This document shows positions 23,058-30,369 of a DNA stretch of 34,021 nucleotides, piece after piece (the first letter of the stretch is position 1; every line of letters begins with the position of its first letter). The notes beneath the pieces were generated by a model. That model worked only from the letters and a program-made list of their open reading frames with translations, did no database searches and was not told where the DNA came from. The DNA is from Microseira wollei NIES-4236. GTDB lineage: Bacteria; Cyanobacteriota; Cyanobacteriia; Cyanobacteriales; Aerosakkonemataceae. The stretch lies in contig NZ_BLAY01000111.1 in NCBI RefSeq assembly GCF_020521235.1, forward strand, positions 1-34,021, given 5' to 3'. The position numbers and the translations under genes are program-made.

Positions 23058-23648
23058 ATGACCAACTCGTACCAAAAATTAGCCGTTGCTGCCACTGTCG
23101 CTTTTCTGAGCTTGGCATCTACAGAAGCCAAGTCTGTCCAAGCTGCCTTCATCGCACCCTACGATCCAAGCAATTTTACGTTGACGAATACAAACGCCAA
23201 CGGATTTGTGGACACAAGTGGCGCTCCTGCATCGATTACACTAACTGGGGGCGATAATTTATCTGGTGTCTTCGGCACCACCGATTACACAACAACCGCA
23301 CTGTTTCAAGGTTTGGTTAGTTTCAATTGGGAGTATTTTAGCTTTAACTCTTCACCACAATTAGATCCTTTTGGATTCCTGCTGAATGGCAACTTCACTC
23401 AATTAACCGATAACAATGGTTCGACCAGCCAATCTGGTATATTTAATATCTCGGTCAATACGGGTGATATCTTTGGGTGGCGAGTTGCAACGATTGACAA
23501 TGCTTTTGGACCAGCCAAGGTAACCCTCTCCAACTTCAACGCCTCCACCCCCGCAACAGATGTGCCCGAACCCTCCTCGATTTTGGCAATATTAACCTTT
23601 GGGGCTTTAGGTCTAGGGTCAGCATTCAAGCGCCAACAAAAGCAGTAA
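23058..23648 (+). CDS. PEP-CTERM sorted secreted protein
   Basis: 196 residues. Signal peptide at the N-terminus (KLAVAATVAFLSLASTEAKS), a beta-rich middle (residues about 35-160, including FGTTDYTTTALFQGLVSFNW) and a C-terminal PEP-CTERM tail: VPEPSSILAILTFGALGLGS followed by a basic end AFKRQQKQ. Such tails are cut by exosortase during export to the surface or matrix; no exosortase gene is in the window. AGAGGA at 23045-23050 supports the ATG. It sits alone, on the opposite strand to the protease modules around it. Confidence 0.9.
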   Translation: MTNSYQKLAVAATVAFLSLASTEAKSVQAAFIAPYDPSNFTLTNTNANGFVDTSGAPASITLTGGDNLSGVFGTTDYTTTALFQGLVSFNWEYFSFNSSPQLDPFGFLLNGNFTQLTDNNGSTSQSGIFNISVNTGDIFGWRVATIDNAFGPAKVTLSNFNASTPATDVPEPSSILAILTFGALGLGSAFKRQQKQ

Positions 23649-23705
23649 AAATCAGGGCAGAATCTGCATCATTCTAACTTCTGAATTCTCAGGTAGAAGT
23701 TGCAA

Positions 23706-24224
23706 TCAATGTCTGTTGACTTCAACCGGATCTGACATCACGACGCTGACTTGCTCTCCAATCTGATAAGTAACGACTGCCCTGACCCGATCTTGCCCAA
23801 CGTATCCGGTTTTATTGGTAAAGTGGAAGCCAATTTCAGCGTTGGCTAGCGGGGTCAAGCGAATTTCTTCCGGTATGGAATGAATCTCTTGTGGAGGGCG
23901 GCTAAATACCTGCAATGTATTATCAGAAACATTGCGAATCTCAACGTTACGAATCGTCAGTGTTGTGTCTTCTCTGCGTAGATTTTCGATCCGGAGAAAA
24001 ACAGAAGCAAACCCAATATCTCGGTTGGGTTGAGGACGGACTCCTTTAGGAGGCATTCTATCCTCTCTAGCGAGCAGAGTGACGCTTCTAATTGAAATAT
24101 CTGTTGGAGAGTGCATCGTAGTTTCAGCAACTGGGGATACCTGCAAATGATTAGCTTCTGCCAAAGGGGCAGCGTTACAGGCCGTGCATATAGCTAAAGC
24201 CAGTAAAAGTAATAGTCTAACCAT
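23706..24224 (-). CDS. Small exported protein, partner of the calpain-type protease (copy 2)
   Basis: 172 residues from the ATG at 24224, chosen because it aligns with the paralogue start (MVR then a Leu-rich core); a GTG three codons upstream is also open. Signal peptide LLLLLALAICTAC with a possible lipid-attachment Cys. The body matches the paralogue at 20297-20812 closely: PNRDIGFASVFLRIEN, VEIRNVSDNTLQVFSRPPQE, FTNKTGYVGQDRVRAVVTY. It begins 115 bp after the stop of the second protease gene (24340-26253). Function unknown; see the first copy. Confidence 0.75.
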   Translation of the reverse strand: MVRLLLLLALAICTACNAAPLAEANHLQVSPVAETTMHSPTDISIRSVTLLAREDRMPPKGVRPQPNRDIGFASVFLRIENLRREDTTLTIRNVEIRNVSDNTLQVFSRPPQEIHSIPEEIRLTPLANAEIGFHFTNKTGYVGQDRVRAVVTYQIGEQVSVVMSDPVEVNRH

Positions 24225-24339
24225 ATTGAACACCTAAACAACTCACTTAAACCTATCTTTTGGTAGAGAGGTAACTGAGGGAATTTAACCTCAGTCACCC
24301 CTGATTTCAGGCTCTCAGAGAGACTATTTGTAGAGCTTC

Positions 24340-26253
24340 TTAGGTAGTTGTGTAACTCCAGTCAGTGAACCTTTCTTCCCCAGGTTTACCGTTGATAATT
24401 TCACTCCAAGTGAATTCGTCAGTGTGTCCCCACGGGTTGTGGATTGTAAACCGTTGGGTAGTTGAGTTGTAACCGACTAATGTGAGAGCATGAGCGGCCC
24501 AGTTGAGGAAGACGATACGACCGGCGTTGAAAGCATTGATCGCAGCTGTGCGATCGCTATCAGTCAAGGACGTATCCCTCACTGTGTTACGCGCTGTAAT
24601 TTGGCGAACGGCATCATCAGGCCAACCCCATTCAATTGCTGCGTAGGAGTTGGTAGTGCCGTGACCTGTCCAACCGGCCTCATTCATTTGGGCGTAGGCT
24701 TTTTCAGCCAAAGCAACCCACAATTCGTTGCTGGAGTTGTTATAGAGTTTGCCACTATCCCGGTTAGCGTAAACAAATTTTCCCGCAGCATCAGTTGGTA
24801 AGTACCTGTCTACCGTGACGTAGTCAGCCACACCATTGTTGTAGAAGCGAACGGTGTAGGTGTTGTCACCGTTGTCGGTAAACATGCTTTGAATTGTGTT
24901 GGGAGTCCGGAGGGCGGTTCCCGCCAAAGCTGCCAAGTAGTAGCAATCACCAAGACTACCCTGGTCTATATCTTGATAGCTAATGCCATTTTGGAATAAA
25001 GAACCACTAGCAGATCTGTAGGTGGTACCGCTAGCTGCTGTCGGACGATAGGTCCCCAAGAAGTGCTTCCCGATCAGGTTTTCCATTTTGGTTGCGGCGT
25101 CGTTTCCAACCAAGTTGCCGATTCCAGAGCGGATATTCGGATCGTAGGGGTTAACAATCTTGTTCGACAAGTTGAACACGTAGTCTGGCATCAATGACCG
25201 GCGATCGCTAACAAACTTCCGCAAGTCTGTAAGCTCAGTAGTATCAATAACACTACCGTCGTTCGTATCCCGCAAAATCGCCATCATGTCATTGCGATTC
25301 AGTTGACCGTCAGCAGCAAACTGACGCCCCAAACCAATAATTCCTGGGTCGCGGAGATTCTGACTATACCAATCCCCTGTAGATACGCTCAGATAGTAAT
25401 TGGTGTTGCCACTGTATTGATAAACTTGGACAAAGTAGTTGCCTGCCCCTAAAGATCGGCTAATCCATTCGGCAGGAGTACCACTCACTTGCGAACGTTG
25501 CAGCTCATCAACCGCATCAACAATGCCATTATTGTTGGCATCTCGAATCAGACGTACATCAGCATCAGCACCCAAACCAGCTACGGTCAAGTTAAAGTTA
25601 CTCGTAGCACTAAGGCTGAAGCGATAGACATCAGCGGTATCAGTGTTACCAATCCAGTCACTAAAGGTGCGAGTACCTATCAGATTACCAATGTTGGTTT
25701 CAGTCGGTAGCAGGTTACTGGGTGAACTGGTGGGACTCGGCGACGTAGCAGACAGCCTTAAAGTATAGGCAGTGTTAGCACCTTGGTAGGGATAGACCTT
25801 GAGATAGTAAGTCCCAGCACTCAAGGTGTGGTTAATCGCTTCATCCGCACTGCCAGATCGGTTCGAGATGTTGAGTTCGGTCGTGCCATTGCTGGCAAAA
25901 AGCCGCACATCTGCATCCGCACTCATTCCTGTCATAGACAGGTTGAAGTTGCTAGCGGCGCTCAAGGTAAATTTGTAGTAGTCTATGTCAGTGCTAGTGA
26001 CAGAGTCAGTAAGCACTCTGGGAGTAGCGGTCAAAGTACCAACATTGTATGCAGTCGCCGGGGTGCTGCCAGGATCTGGTACAACACTTGCCTCAAAGCT
26101 AGCTTGGCTGATACTAATGGGGAGATCCACCAGTTCCGCCATGACGCTTGTAGGTTTTACTGCTGTATCTAATTGTGGTTGATAAGCAGACCACGCGCTG
26201 GTACTTGCATCGCTGGAAGAGATAGTTTGATCGAATTCTTGTGGTTTCAACAT
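24340..26253 (-). CDS. Calpain-type cysteine protease with two PPC domains (copy 2)
   Basis: 637 residues, longer than its paralogue by one extra PPC domain. Order: polar N-terminus without signal peptide; PPC 1 (about 83-168) and PPC 2 (about 195-290), the second holding a Ca-binding loop DANNNGIVDAVDE; an EF-hand-like loop DTNDGSVIDTTELTDL (329-344); the calpain domain (about 400-637). Catalytic Cys 437 in QGSLGDCYYLA, His 588 in AAHALTLVGY, Asn 606 in IHNPWG. All needed residues are present, so a calcium-dependent protease is expected. GGAGG precedes the ATG. It is followed by its small partner gene, as in copy 1, and preceded upstream by the T1SS transporter genes. Confidence 0.88.
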   Translation of the reverse strand: MLKPQEFDQTISSSDASTSAWSAYQPQLDTAVKPTSVMAELVDLPISISQASFEASVVPDPGSTPATAYNVGTLTATPRVLTDSVTSTDIDYYKFTLSAASNFNLSMTGMSADADVRLFASNGTTELNISNRSGSADEAINHTLSAGTYYLKVYPYQGANTAYTLRLSATSPSPTSSPSNLLPTETNIGNLIGTRTFSDWIGNTDTADVYRFSLSATSNFNLTVAGLGADADVRLIRDANNNGIVDAVDELQRSQVSGTPAEWISRSLGAGNYFVQVYQYSGNTNYYLSVSTGDWYSQNLRDPGIIGLGRQFAADGQLNRNDMMAILRDTNDGSVIDTTELTDLRKFVSDRRSLMPDYVFNLSNKIVNPYDPNIRSGIGNLVGNDAATKMENLIGKHFLGTYRPTAASGTTYRSASGSLFQNGISYQDIDQGSLGDCYYLAALAGTALRTPNTIQSMFTDNGDNTYTVRFYNNGVADYVTVDRYLPTDAAGKFVYANRDSGKLYNNSSNELWVALAEKAYAQMNEAGWTGHGTTNSYAAIEWGWPDDAVRQITARNTVRDTSLTDSDRTAAINAFNAGRIVFLNWAAHALTLVGYNSTTQRFTIHNPWGHTDEFTWSEIINGKPGEERFTDWSYTTT

Positions 26254-26354
26254 TTTACAGCCCTCCAGTTAACAATCTGGAGAGAACATTCGCACGTCGT
26301 GCATTTTGCACGATGGTATTCAGACTTGCTTTAAAGCCTGATATCTTTTTCTAG

Positions 26355-26501
26355 CAGGACTTACGTAAAGAAACTGGGTTTCTCTGAAAAATGGATGGCT
26401 AATTGCTAATTGCTCATTGCTAATTGTCAATTGCCTCCAGAGCAGCCATTAGCGATTAGCTATTAGCAGTTACACAACCTTTGCTCAGGGACATGATATC
26501 A
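26355..26501. repeat. Chimera of a family A left end and a family C right end
   Basis: 26355-26390 (CAGGACTTACGTAAAGAAAC, then TGGGTTTCTCTGAAAAA) is a family A end. It changes within a few bases into family C sequence (ATGGATGGCTAATTGC to CAGGGACATGATAT). The family C left end is absent. It lies in the 689-bp gene-free stretch 26254-26942, which also holds the hairpin TCGTGCATTTTGCACGA (26298-26314) and the element below. Confidence 0.65.
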
Positions 26502-26601
26502 GCTTTGGTTCAAAACAATGCCAGTCTTTAAGAGCTTCTATTTGGGAAAGGCTCTCTTTACTACCACGCGCTGGAAGCCAGATCCCCATTTATAGAGGAT
26601 C

Positions 26602-26704
26602 GGGACTTACGCCAATAAACCGGGTTTCTCTGAAAAATCGTTGAAAAGGAAACTATAGATCTACGAATAAACAAAGGTGATGGCTTCGTCGTGGGTAAGT
26701 CCTA
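26602..26704. repeat. Family A element
   Basis: Left end CGGGACTTACGCC, core AAACCGGGTTTCTCTGAAAA, right end GTGGGTAAGTCCTA, with ACAAAGGTGATGGCTTCGTC near the right end as in the copy at 20183-20284. Confidence 0.65.
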
Positions 26705-26883
26705 ATGGTTTAATTCTCGTTTCTCTTCTGGAAATTCCGGTTGATTCCGGCCTGCGCTCTACCTCAGTCTTAGCATGAGGATAAATATTCTGGATTAAAT
26801 TATACGATTACGACTAAAAAGTTATAAAAACTTATAATAGTTCGAGCTTTGCAAAGTCTTGATACTAAGACCATACTTTAGCG

Positions 26884-26925
26884 GTTAGTAGTAAGCGCTT
26901 CAGCGCTGAAGCGCTTACTACTAAC
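26884..26925 (-). terminator. Perfect 42-bp palindrome after the ABC transporter gene
   Basis: GTTAGTAGTAAGCGCTTCAG-C is followed by its exact inverse, with no loop. It lies 17 bp past the stop of the transporter gene. It could act as a transcription stop or 3' end stabiliser; no T-tract follows, so a dispersed palindrome is equally possible. Confidence 0.5.
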
Positions 26926-26942
26926 AAAGCCGAGTTTGATTG

Positions 26943-29513
26943 CTATTGCTGGCGCTGGTAGAGGGACCAGTACAATCCTTTTTTCTGGATTAGTTCTGCG
27001 TGGGTTCCTTGTTCCATCAAAACTCCTTTATCTAAGACTAAAATCAAATCTGCGCGCTTGAGCGGATCAAATCGATGGGCGATCCAAAAAACAGTTCGGT
27101 TCTGAAACATTCGTTGCAGGTTCTGCAAAACTTGTTGCTCGGTTTCGCTATCCAAAGCCGTAGTGGCTTCGTCTAAAATCAAGATGGGCGCTTGGGAAAG
27201 AAACAGGCGAGCAAGGTTAAGTCGCTGTCGCTGTCCGCCGGATAAAGCGGTGCCGCGCTCTCCAATATTGGTTTCGTAACCTTGGGGCAATTCGCTGATA
27301 AAATCGTGAGCAACTGCTAATCGAGCGGCTTCTACAACTTGCTCGCTGGTGATGTCCAGATTGCCGAGGGTAATATTTTCCAAAATCGAAGAATTGAACA
27401 GAAAATCTTCTTGCAGAACGACGCCAATTTGTTGCCGCAAGGATGCTATATCGGCGGTTTTAATATCAAAACCATCAAGCAGAATCCGCCCCGCTTCGGG
27501 TTGGTAGAGGCGTTGCAATAGTTTAGAAACGGTACTTTTTCCAGAACCGCTGCGACCGACTATTCCTACTAGCATACCGGGCTGGACTGTAAAGGAAATT
27601 CCCCGCAGGATGGCTTCTTGGTTGGGTCGATAGCGGAAGAAAACTTGGTCGAAAGTTACTTGTCCTCGCAAGGGGGGTAAAACTAAACCCGTTCCCGGTT
27701 CGGCTTCGGGGGCAACGTTGAGAATATCGCCAATTCGGTCTACAGAAAGCAGGACTTGTTGCAGATTTTGCCACAGCTGAACTAACCGCAACAGGGGTCC
27801 TGTGACTCTGGCAGAAAGCATTTGAAATGCTACCAATTGACCGACGGTAAACTGGTGTTCGATGACCAATTTGGCTCCAAACCAAAGAATCAGCAGGTAG
27901 GAAAAACTGGTGAGAAAATTGGCGATGTTGTTGCTGATGTTAGAAGTAGTAGAAGCTTTAAAACCAGTGCGGATGAACCGGGCGAACAATCCTTCCCAGC
28001 GATCGCGTGCTGTCTTCTCCGCACCATGAGCTTTCACGGCATGTATTCCCGTCAGCGTTTCCACTAAAAAAGACTGGGTATCAGCGCCGCGATTAAAGGT
28101 TTGATTCAGCCAGTGGCGCAGTACCGGCGTCGATACCAGGGTCAGAATAGCAAATAACGGCATCACCGCCAAGGCAACTAATGTCAGTTGCACGTTGTAA
28201 TACAGCATCAGCGCCAGATACACCACCGCAAAGATAGAGTCTAAAACCACAGTTAAAGCAGTGCCGGTGAGAAACTGGCGGATGTGTTCGAGTTCCTGTA
28301 CCCTGGCGACGGTATCTCCCACCCGCCGCGATTCAAAATAAGCCAAAGGCAGGCGCATCAGGTGGCGAAACACTTGGGCTGATAAACTCAGATCGAGGCG
28401 ACGGGCGGTGTGGGTGAAAATAAATAGTCGCAAGATGCCCAAAAGCGCCTCGAAAGTAGCGACGCCTAGTAATGCGATCGCCATCACATCCAAAGTGGAC
28501 AGGCTTTCCTGTACCATCACTTTGTCGATAATTACCTGAGTAATAATCGGCGTGGCTAACCCCAACAGTTGCAAGGTGAAAGAAGCTAGCAGCACCTCCA
28601 ACAGCAATCCTCGGTAATTCCAAACTGCTGGTAAGAACCAAGATAGGTTGAATTTTTCCTGCCGCCGAATCGGTTCAATTGACCACAATTGCCCGTCCCA
28701 AGCGGCTTCTAGCATTGAACGGGGGATGCTTTCGCAAGTTTGATTGGGGTGGGTGGGATTGGCGATGATGATGCGATCGCCTTTAACCCCATACAATACT
28801 ACCCAGTCTTTCTGTTCCCAATGCATCAACACTGGAAACGATATTTGCGGTAAATCATTCCAAGTTACTCGCAAGTGTCTCAGTTGCAACCCCAATTTTT
28901 CCCCAGTTTCCACCAGATGTTTGGGGCGCTGTCCCCGCAATTGGCGCTGCACCCAGTCGAGTTGCACTGGACATTGCCACTGTTGCGCCACCATGGTTAA
29001 ACAAGCCGCCGCCGCGTTGAGGTTTTGCACAACAGGATAGCCCGATACCATCTGGGGTGCGTCGGGAGTTTGCGGTTCCAAACGCCTTCGCGCTTCCTGC
29101 CAAAACCGCTCGATTTGAGGGGAGGAAATTTCGCTCCAAAGTGCGGCATCCCAACTTAAAACTACCACTTCTTTGCTCGCAGCTACTGCTTTGAAGCCAC
29201 CGGAAAGCTTGAGCAACTCGCCAAACCAATCTCCTGGCGCTAAAGTAGCTAGCGCTTTAGCCGCTTGTTCTTCCCGCCAGCGCACCTTACCCAAAACAAC
29301 GACAAACTGGTGTTTCGGTACGCCTTTTGACCAAATTTTCTCCCCCAGCTTGTAGCGATGAGTCTGGGCTTGATTTTTGAAGTAAACTTGCTGTGCGGGA
29401 CTCAACCAGCAAAGGGGCGGTTTATCCCAATTTAAGCTGTTGCGTTCGTCTTCAACTTTTTTTAGATGACTTCCAGCTTGACCATCATCTGTTGCATTTT
29501 CTCGGTTATCCAT
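26943..29513 (-). CDS. T1SS ABC transporter with cNMP-binding and inactive C39-like domains
   Basis: 856 residues. Order: cyclic-nucleotide-binding (CRP-like) fold, about 38-140; C39-like domain, about 155-280; six-helix ABC membrane domain, about 295-590; ATPase with Walker A GRSGSGKST (653-661), signature LSGGQ (757-761), Walker B ILILDEAT (777-784). In the C39 domain the catalytic Cys is Ala 167 (NAAAACL instead of DCGAACL), the His is Asp 236 (HWEQKDWVVL) and the Asp is Asn 252 (ANP). It therefore should not cut leader peptides but may dock cargo, as the C39-like domain of HlyB does. It overlaps the parvulin gene by 52 bp at the start. Works with a HlyD protein such as that at 18059. Confidence 0.92.
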   Translation of the reverse strand: MDNRENATDDGQAGSHLKKVEDERNSLNWDKPPLCWLSPAQQVYFKNQAQTHRYKLGEKIWSKGVPKHQFVVVLGKVRWREEQAAKALATLAPGDWFGELLKLSGGFKAVAASKEVVVLSWDAALWSEISSPQIERFWQEARRRLEPQTPDAPQMVSGYPVVQNLNAAAACLTMVAQQWQCPVQLDWVQRQLRGQRPKHLVETGEKLGLQLRHLRVTWNDLPQISFPVLMHWEQKDWVVLYGVKGDRIIIANPTHPNQTCESIPRSMLEAAWDGQLWSIEPIRRQEKFNLSWFLPAVWNYRGLLLEVLLASFTLQLLGLATPIITQVIIDKVMVQESLSTLDVMAIALLGVATFEALLGILRLFIFTHTARRLDLSLSAQVFRHLMRLPLAYFESRRVGDTVARVQELEHIRQFLTGTALTVVLDSIFAVVYLALMLYYNVQLTLVALAVMPLFAILTLVSTPVLRHWLNQTFNRGADTQSFLVETLTGIHAVKAHGAEKTARDRWEGLFARFIRTGFKASTTSNISNNIANFLTSFSYLLILWFGAKLVIEHQFTVGQLVAFQMLSARVTGPLLRLVQLWQNLQQVLLSVDRIGDILNVAPEAEPGTGLVLPPLRGQVTFDQVFFRYRPNQEAILRGISFTVQPGMLVGIVGRSGSGKSTVSKLLQRLYQPEAGRILLDGFDIKTADIASLRQQIGVVLQEDFLFNSSILENITLGNLDITSEQVVEAARLAVAHDFISELPQGYETNIGERGTALSGGQRQRLNLARLFLSQAPILILDEATTALDSETEQQVLQNLQRMFQNRTVFWIAHRFDPLKRADLILVLDKGVLMEQGTHAELIQKKGLYWSLYQRQQ

Positions 29514-30220
29514 AGCTCAAACAGCTCATTTTGCAGAGCTTCACTTAGTTGAGCGTCTTCTAACGAGGCTAGCAGAATTTGTTCTACTCGAAACAAACCC
29601 CAGCGGCCTTCTAGTTCTAGCGGTCCGATCAATTCTCCAGGACTGGCTTGATCGATCTCTGCCCTGATTATATCTGGCAGCGTTCCCCGACTCACCGGCC
29701 CCATCATGCCGTTGACTATTCGGTCTTCCGTGAGCGAATAATCTCTTGCCAGAGTTTCAAATGCCGTTCCCTCTTCAATTTGGCTGCGTAGTTCTTCAGC
29801 CAATTCTCGTTCGGCAACAACAATCCGCGACAAAACCACTCGATCTAAAAAAATCTTACGTTCAATAAAGAATTCTTGCAGTTTTGGTGCGGTGACCTCA
29901 GCTTTGAGTTTGGCGAGTTTAAACCCAGAGGTAACTTGAGCGTGAAAAGTAGGATAATCCATCCGATTGCTGGCGAGCCATTCCTGGAACTGCTTGGGGT
30001 CAGTTAATTGACGTTGCAAGCGAAAATCAATCACCGCCTGCTCAATTAATACCGGGTCGATATTTAAATTATCTCTTTGTTTGAGTTCCTGCTCTAGGAC
30101 GTACTCGCGCAGGATATCCCGGATGAAAGCTCCCAGTCTGCCAGATAGTTGCAAATATCGGATTGCTTGTGTCAGAGAAATCGGCTGGTCATTAATGGAC
30201 AGGAATGGTTGGGATTCCAT
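29462..30220 (-). CDS. Parvulin-type peptidylprolyl isomerase
   Basis: 252 residues. The N-terminal helical SurA-like part (about 10-125, INDQPISLTQAIRYLQLSGR) is followed by a PpiC/parvulin domain (about 130-225) with FETLARDYSLTEDR, MMGPVSRGTLPDII and GPLELEGRWGLFRVEQI. No signal peptide, so it is expected in the cytoplasm. It is the first gene of a two-gene unit with the ABC transporter, whose start lies inside its 3' end. Keeping RTX or protease cargo unfolded or correctly isomerised before export is a reasonable role, by inference from this pairing. Confidence 0.87.
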   Translation of the reverse strand: MESQPFLSINDQPISLTQAIRYLQLSGRLGAFIRDILREYVLEQELKQRDNLNIDPVLIEQAVIDFRLQRQLTDPKQFQEWLASNRMDYPTFHAQVTSGFKLAKLKAEVTAPKLQEFFIERKIFLDRVVLSRIVVAERELAEELRSQIEEGTAFETLARDYSLTEDRIVNGMMGPVSRGTLPDIIRAEIDQASPGELIGPLELEGRWGLFRVEQILLASLEDAQLSEALQNELFELWITEKMQQMMVKLEVI

Positions 30221-30292
30221 ACGCGAACCAGATAGGTAGTTTTTCTATATCTATTATTCAAGATTTCTGTCAGATGCACAAATATGCGAAAC

Positions 30293-30318
30293 GCTCCCAG
30301 GACAAGATTACTGGGAGC
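30293..30318 (-). terminator. Hairpin copy related to 4998-5023
   Basis: GCTCCCAG / CTGGGAGC stem, with flanks very similar to those of 4998-5023 (GCGAAACGCTCCCAG here, GCAAAACGCTCCCAG there). It lies between the haem peroxidase gene and the parvulin gene, both on the minus strand. Confidence 0.45.
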
Positions 30319-30333
30319 CAGATAAAACGCAAT

Positions 30334-30364
30334 AGAAACCCGGTTTCCTAAAAACCGGGTTTCT
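30334..30364 (-). terminator. Hairpin directly after the haem peroxidase gene
   Basis: AGAAACCCGGTTT (30334-30346) pairs with AAACCGGGTTTCT (30352-30364), a 13-bp stem with a 5-base loop, 5 bp past the stop. The stem is the family A core sequence, here serving as a likely terminator. Confidence 0.55.
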
Positions 30365-30369
30365 TTGCC

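Noticed and set aside
25439-26182. Several plus-strand open frames up to 129 codons
   Set aside because: They are antisense to the second calpain-type protease, whose domains and catalytic residues are clear.
26943-29513. Bacteriocin (double-glycine leader) export system
   Set aside because: The C39 catalytic residues are missing and no leader-peptide precursor gene was found nearby.
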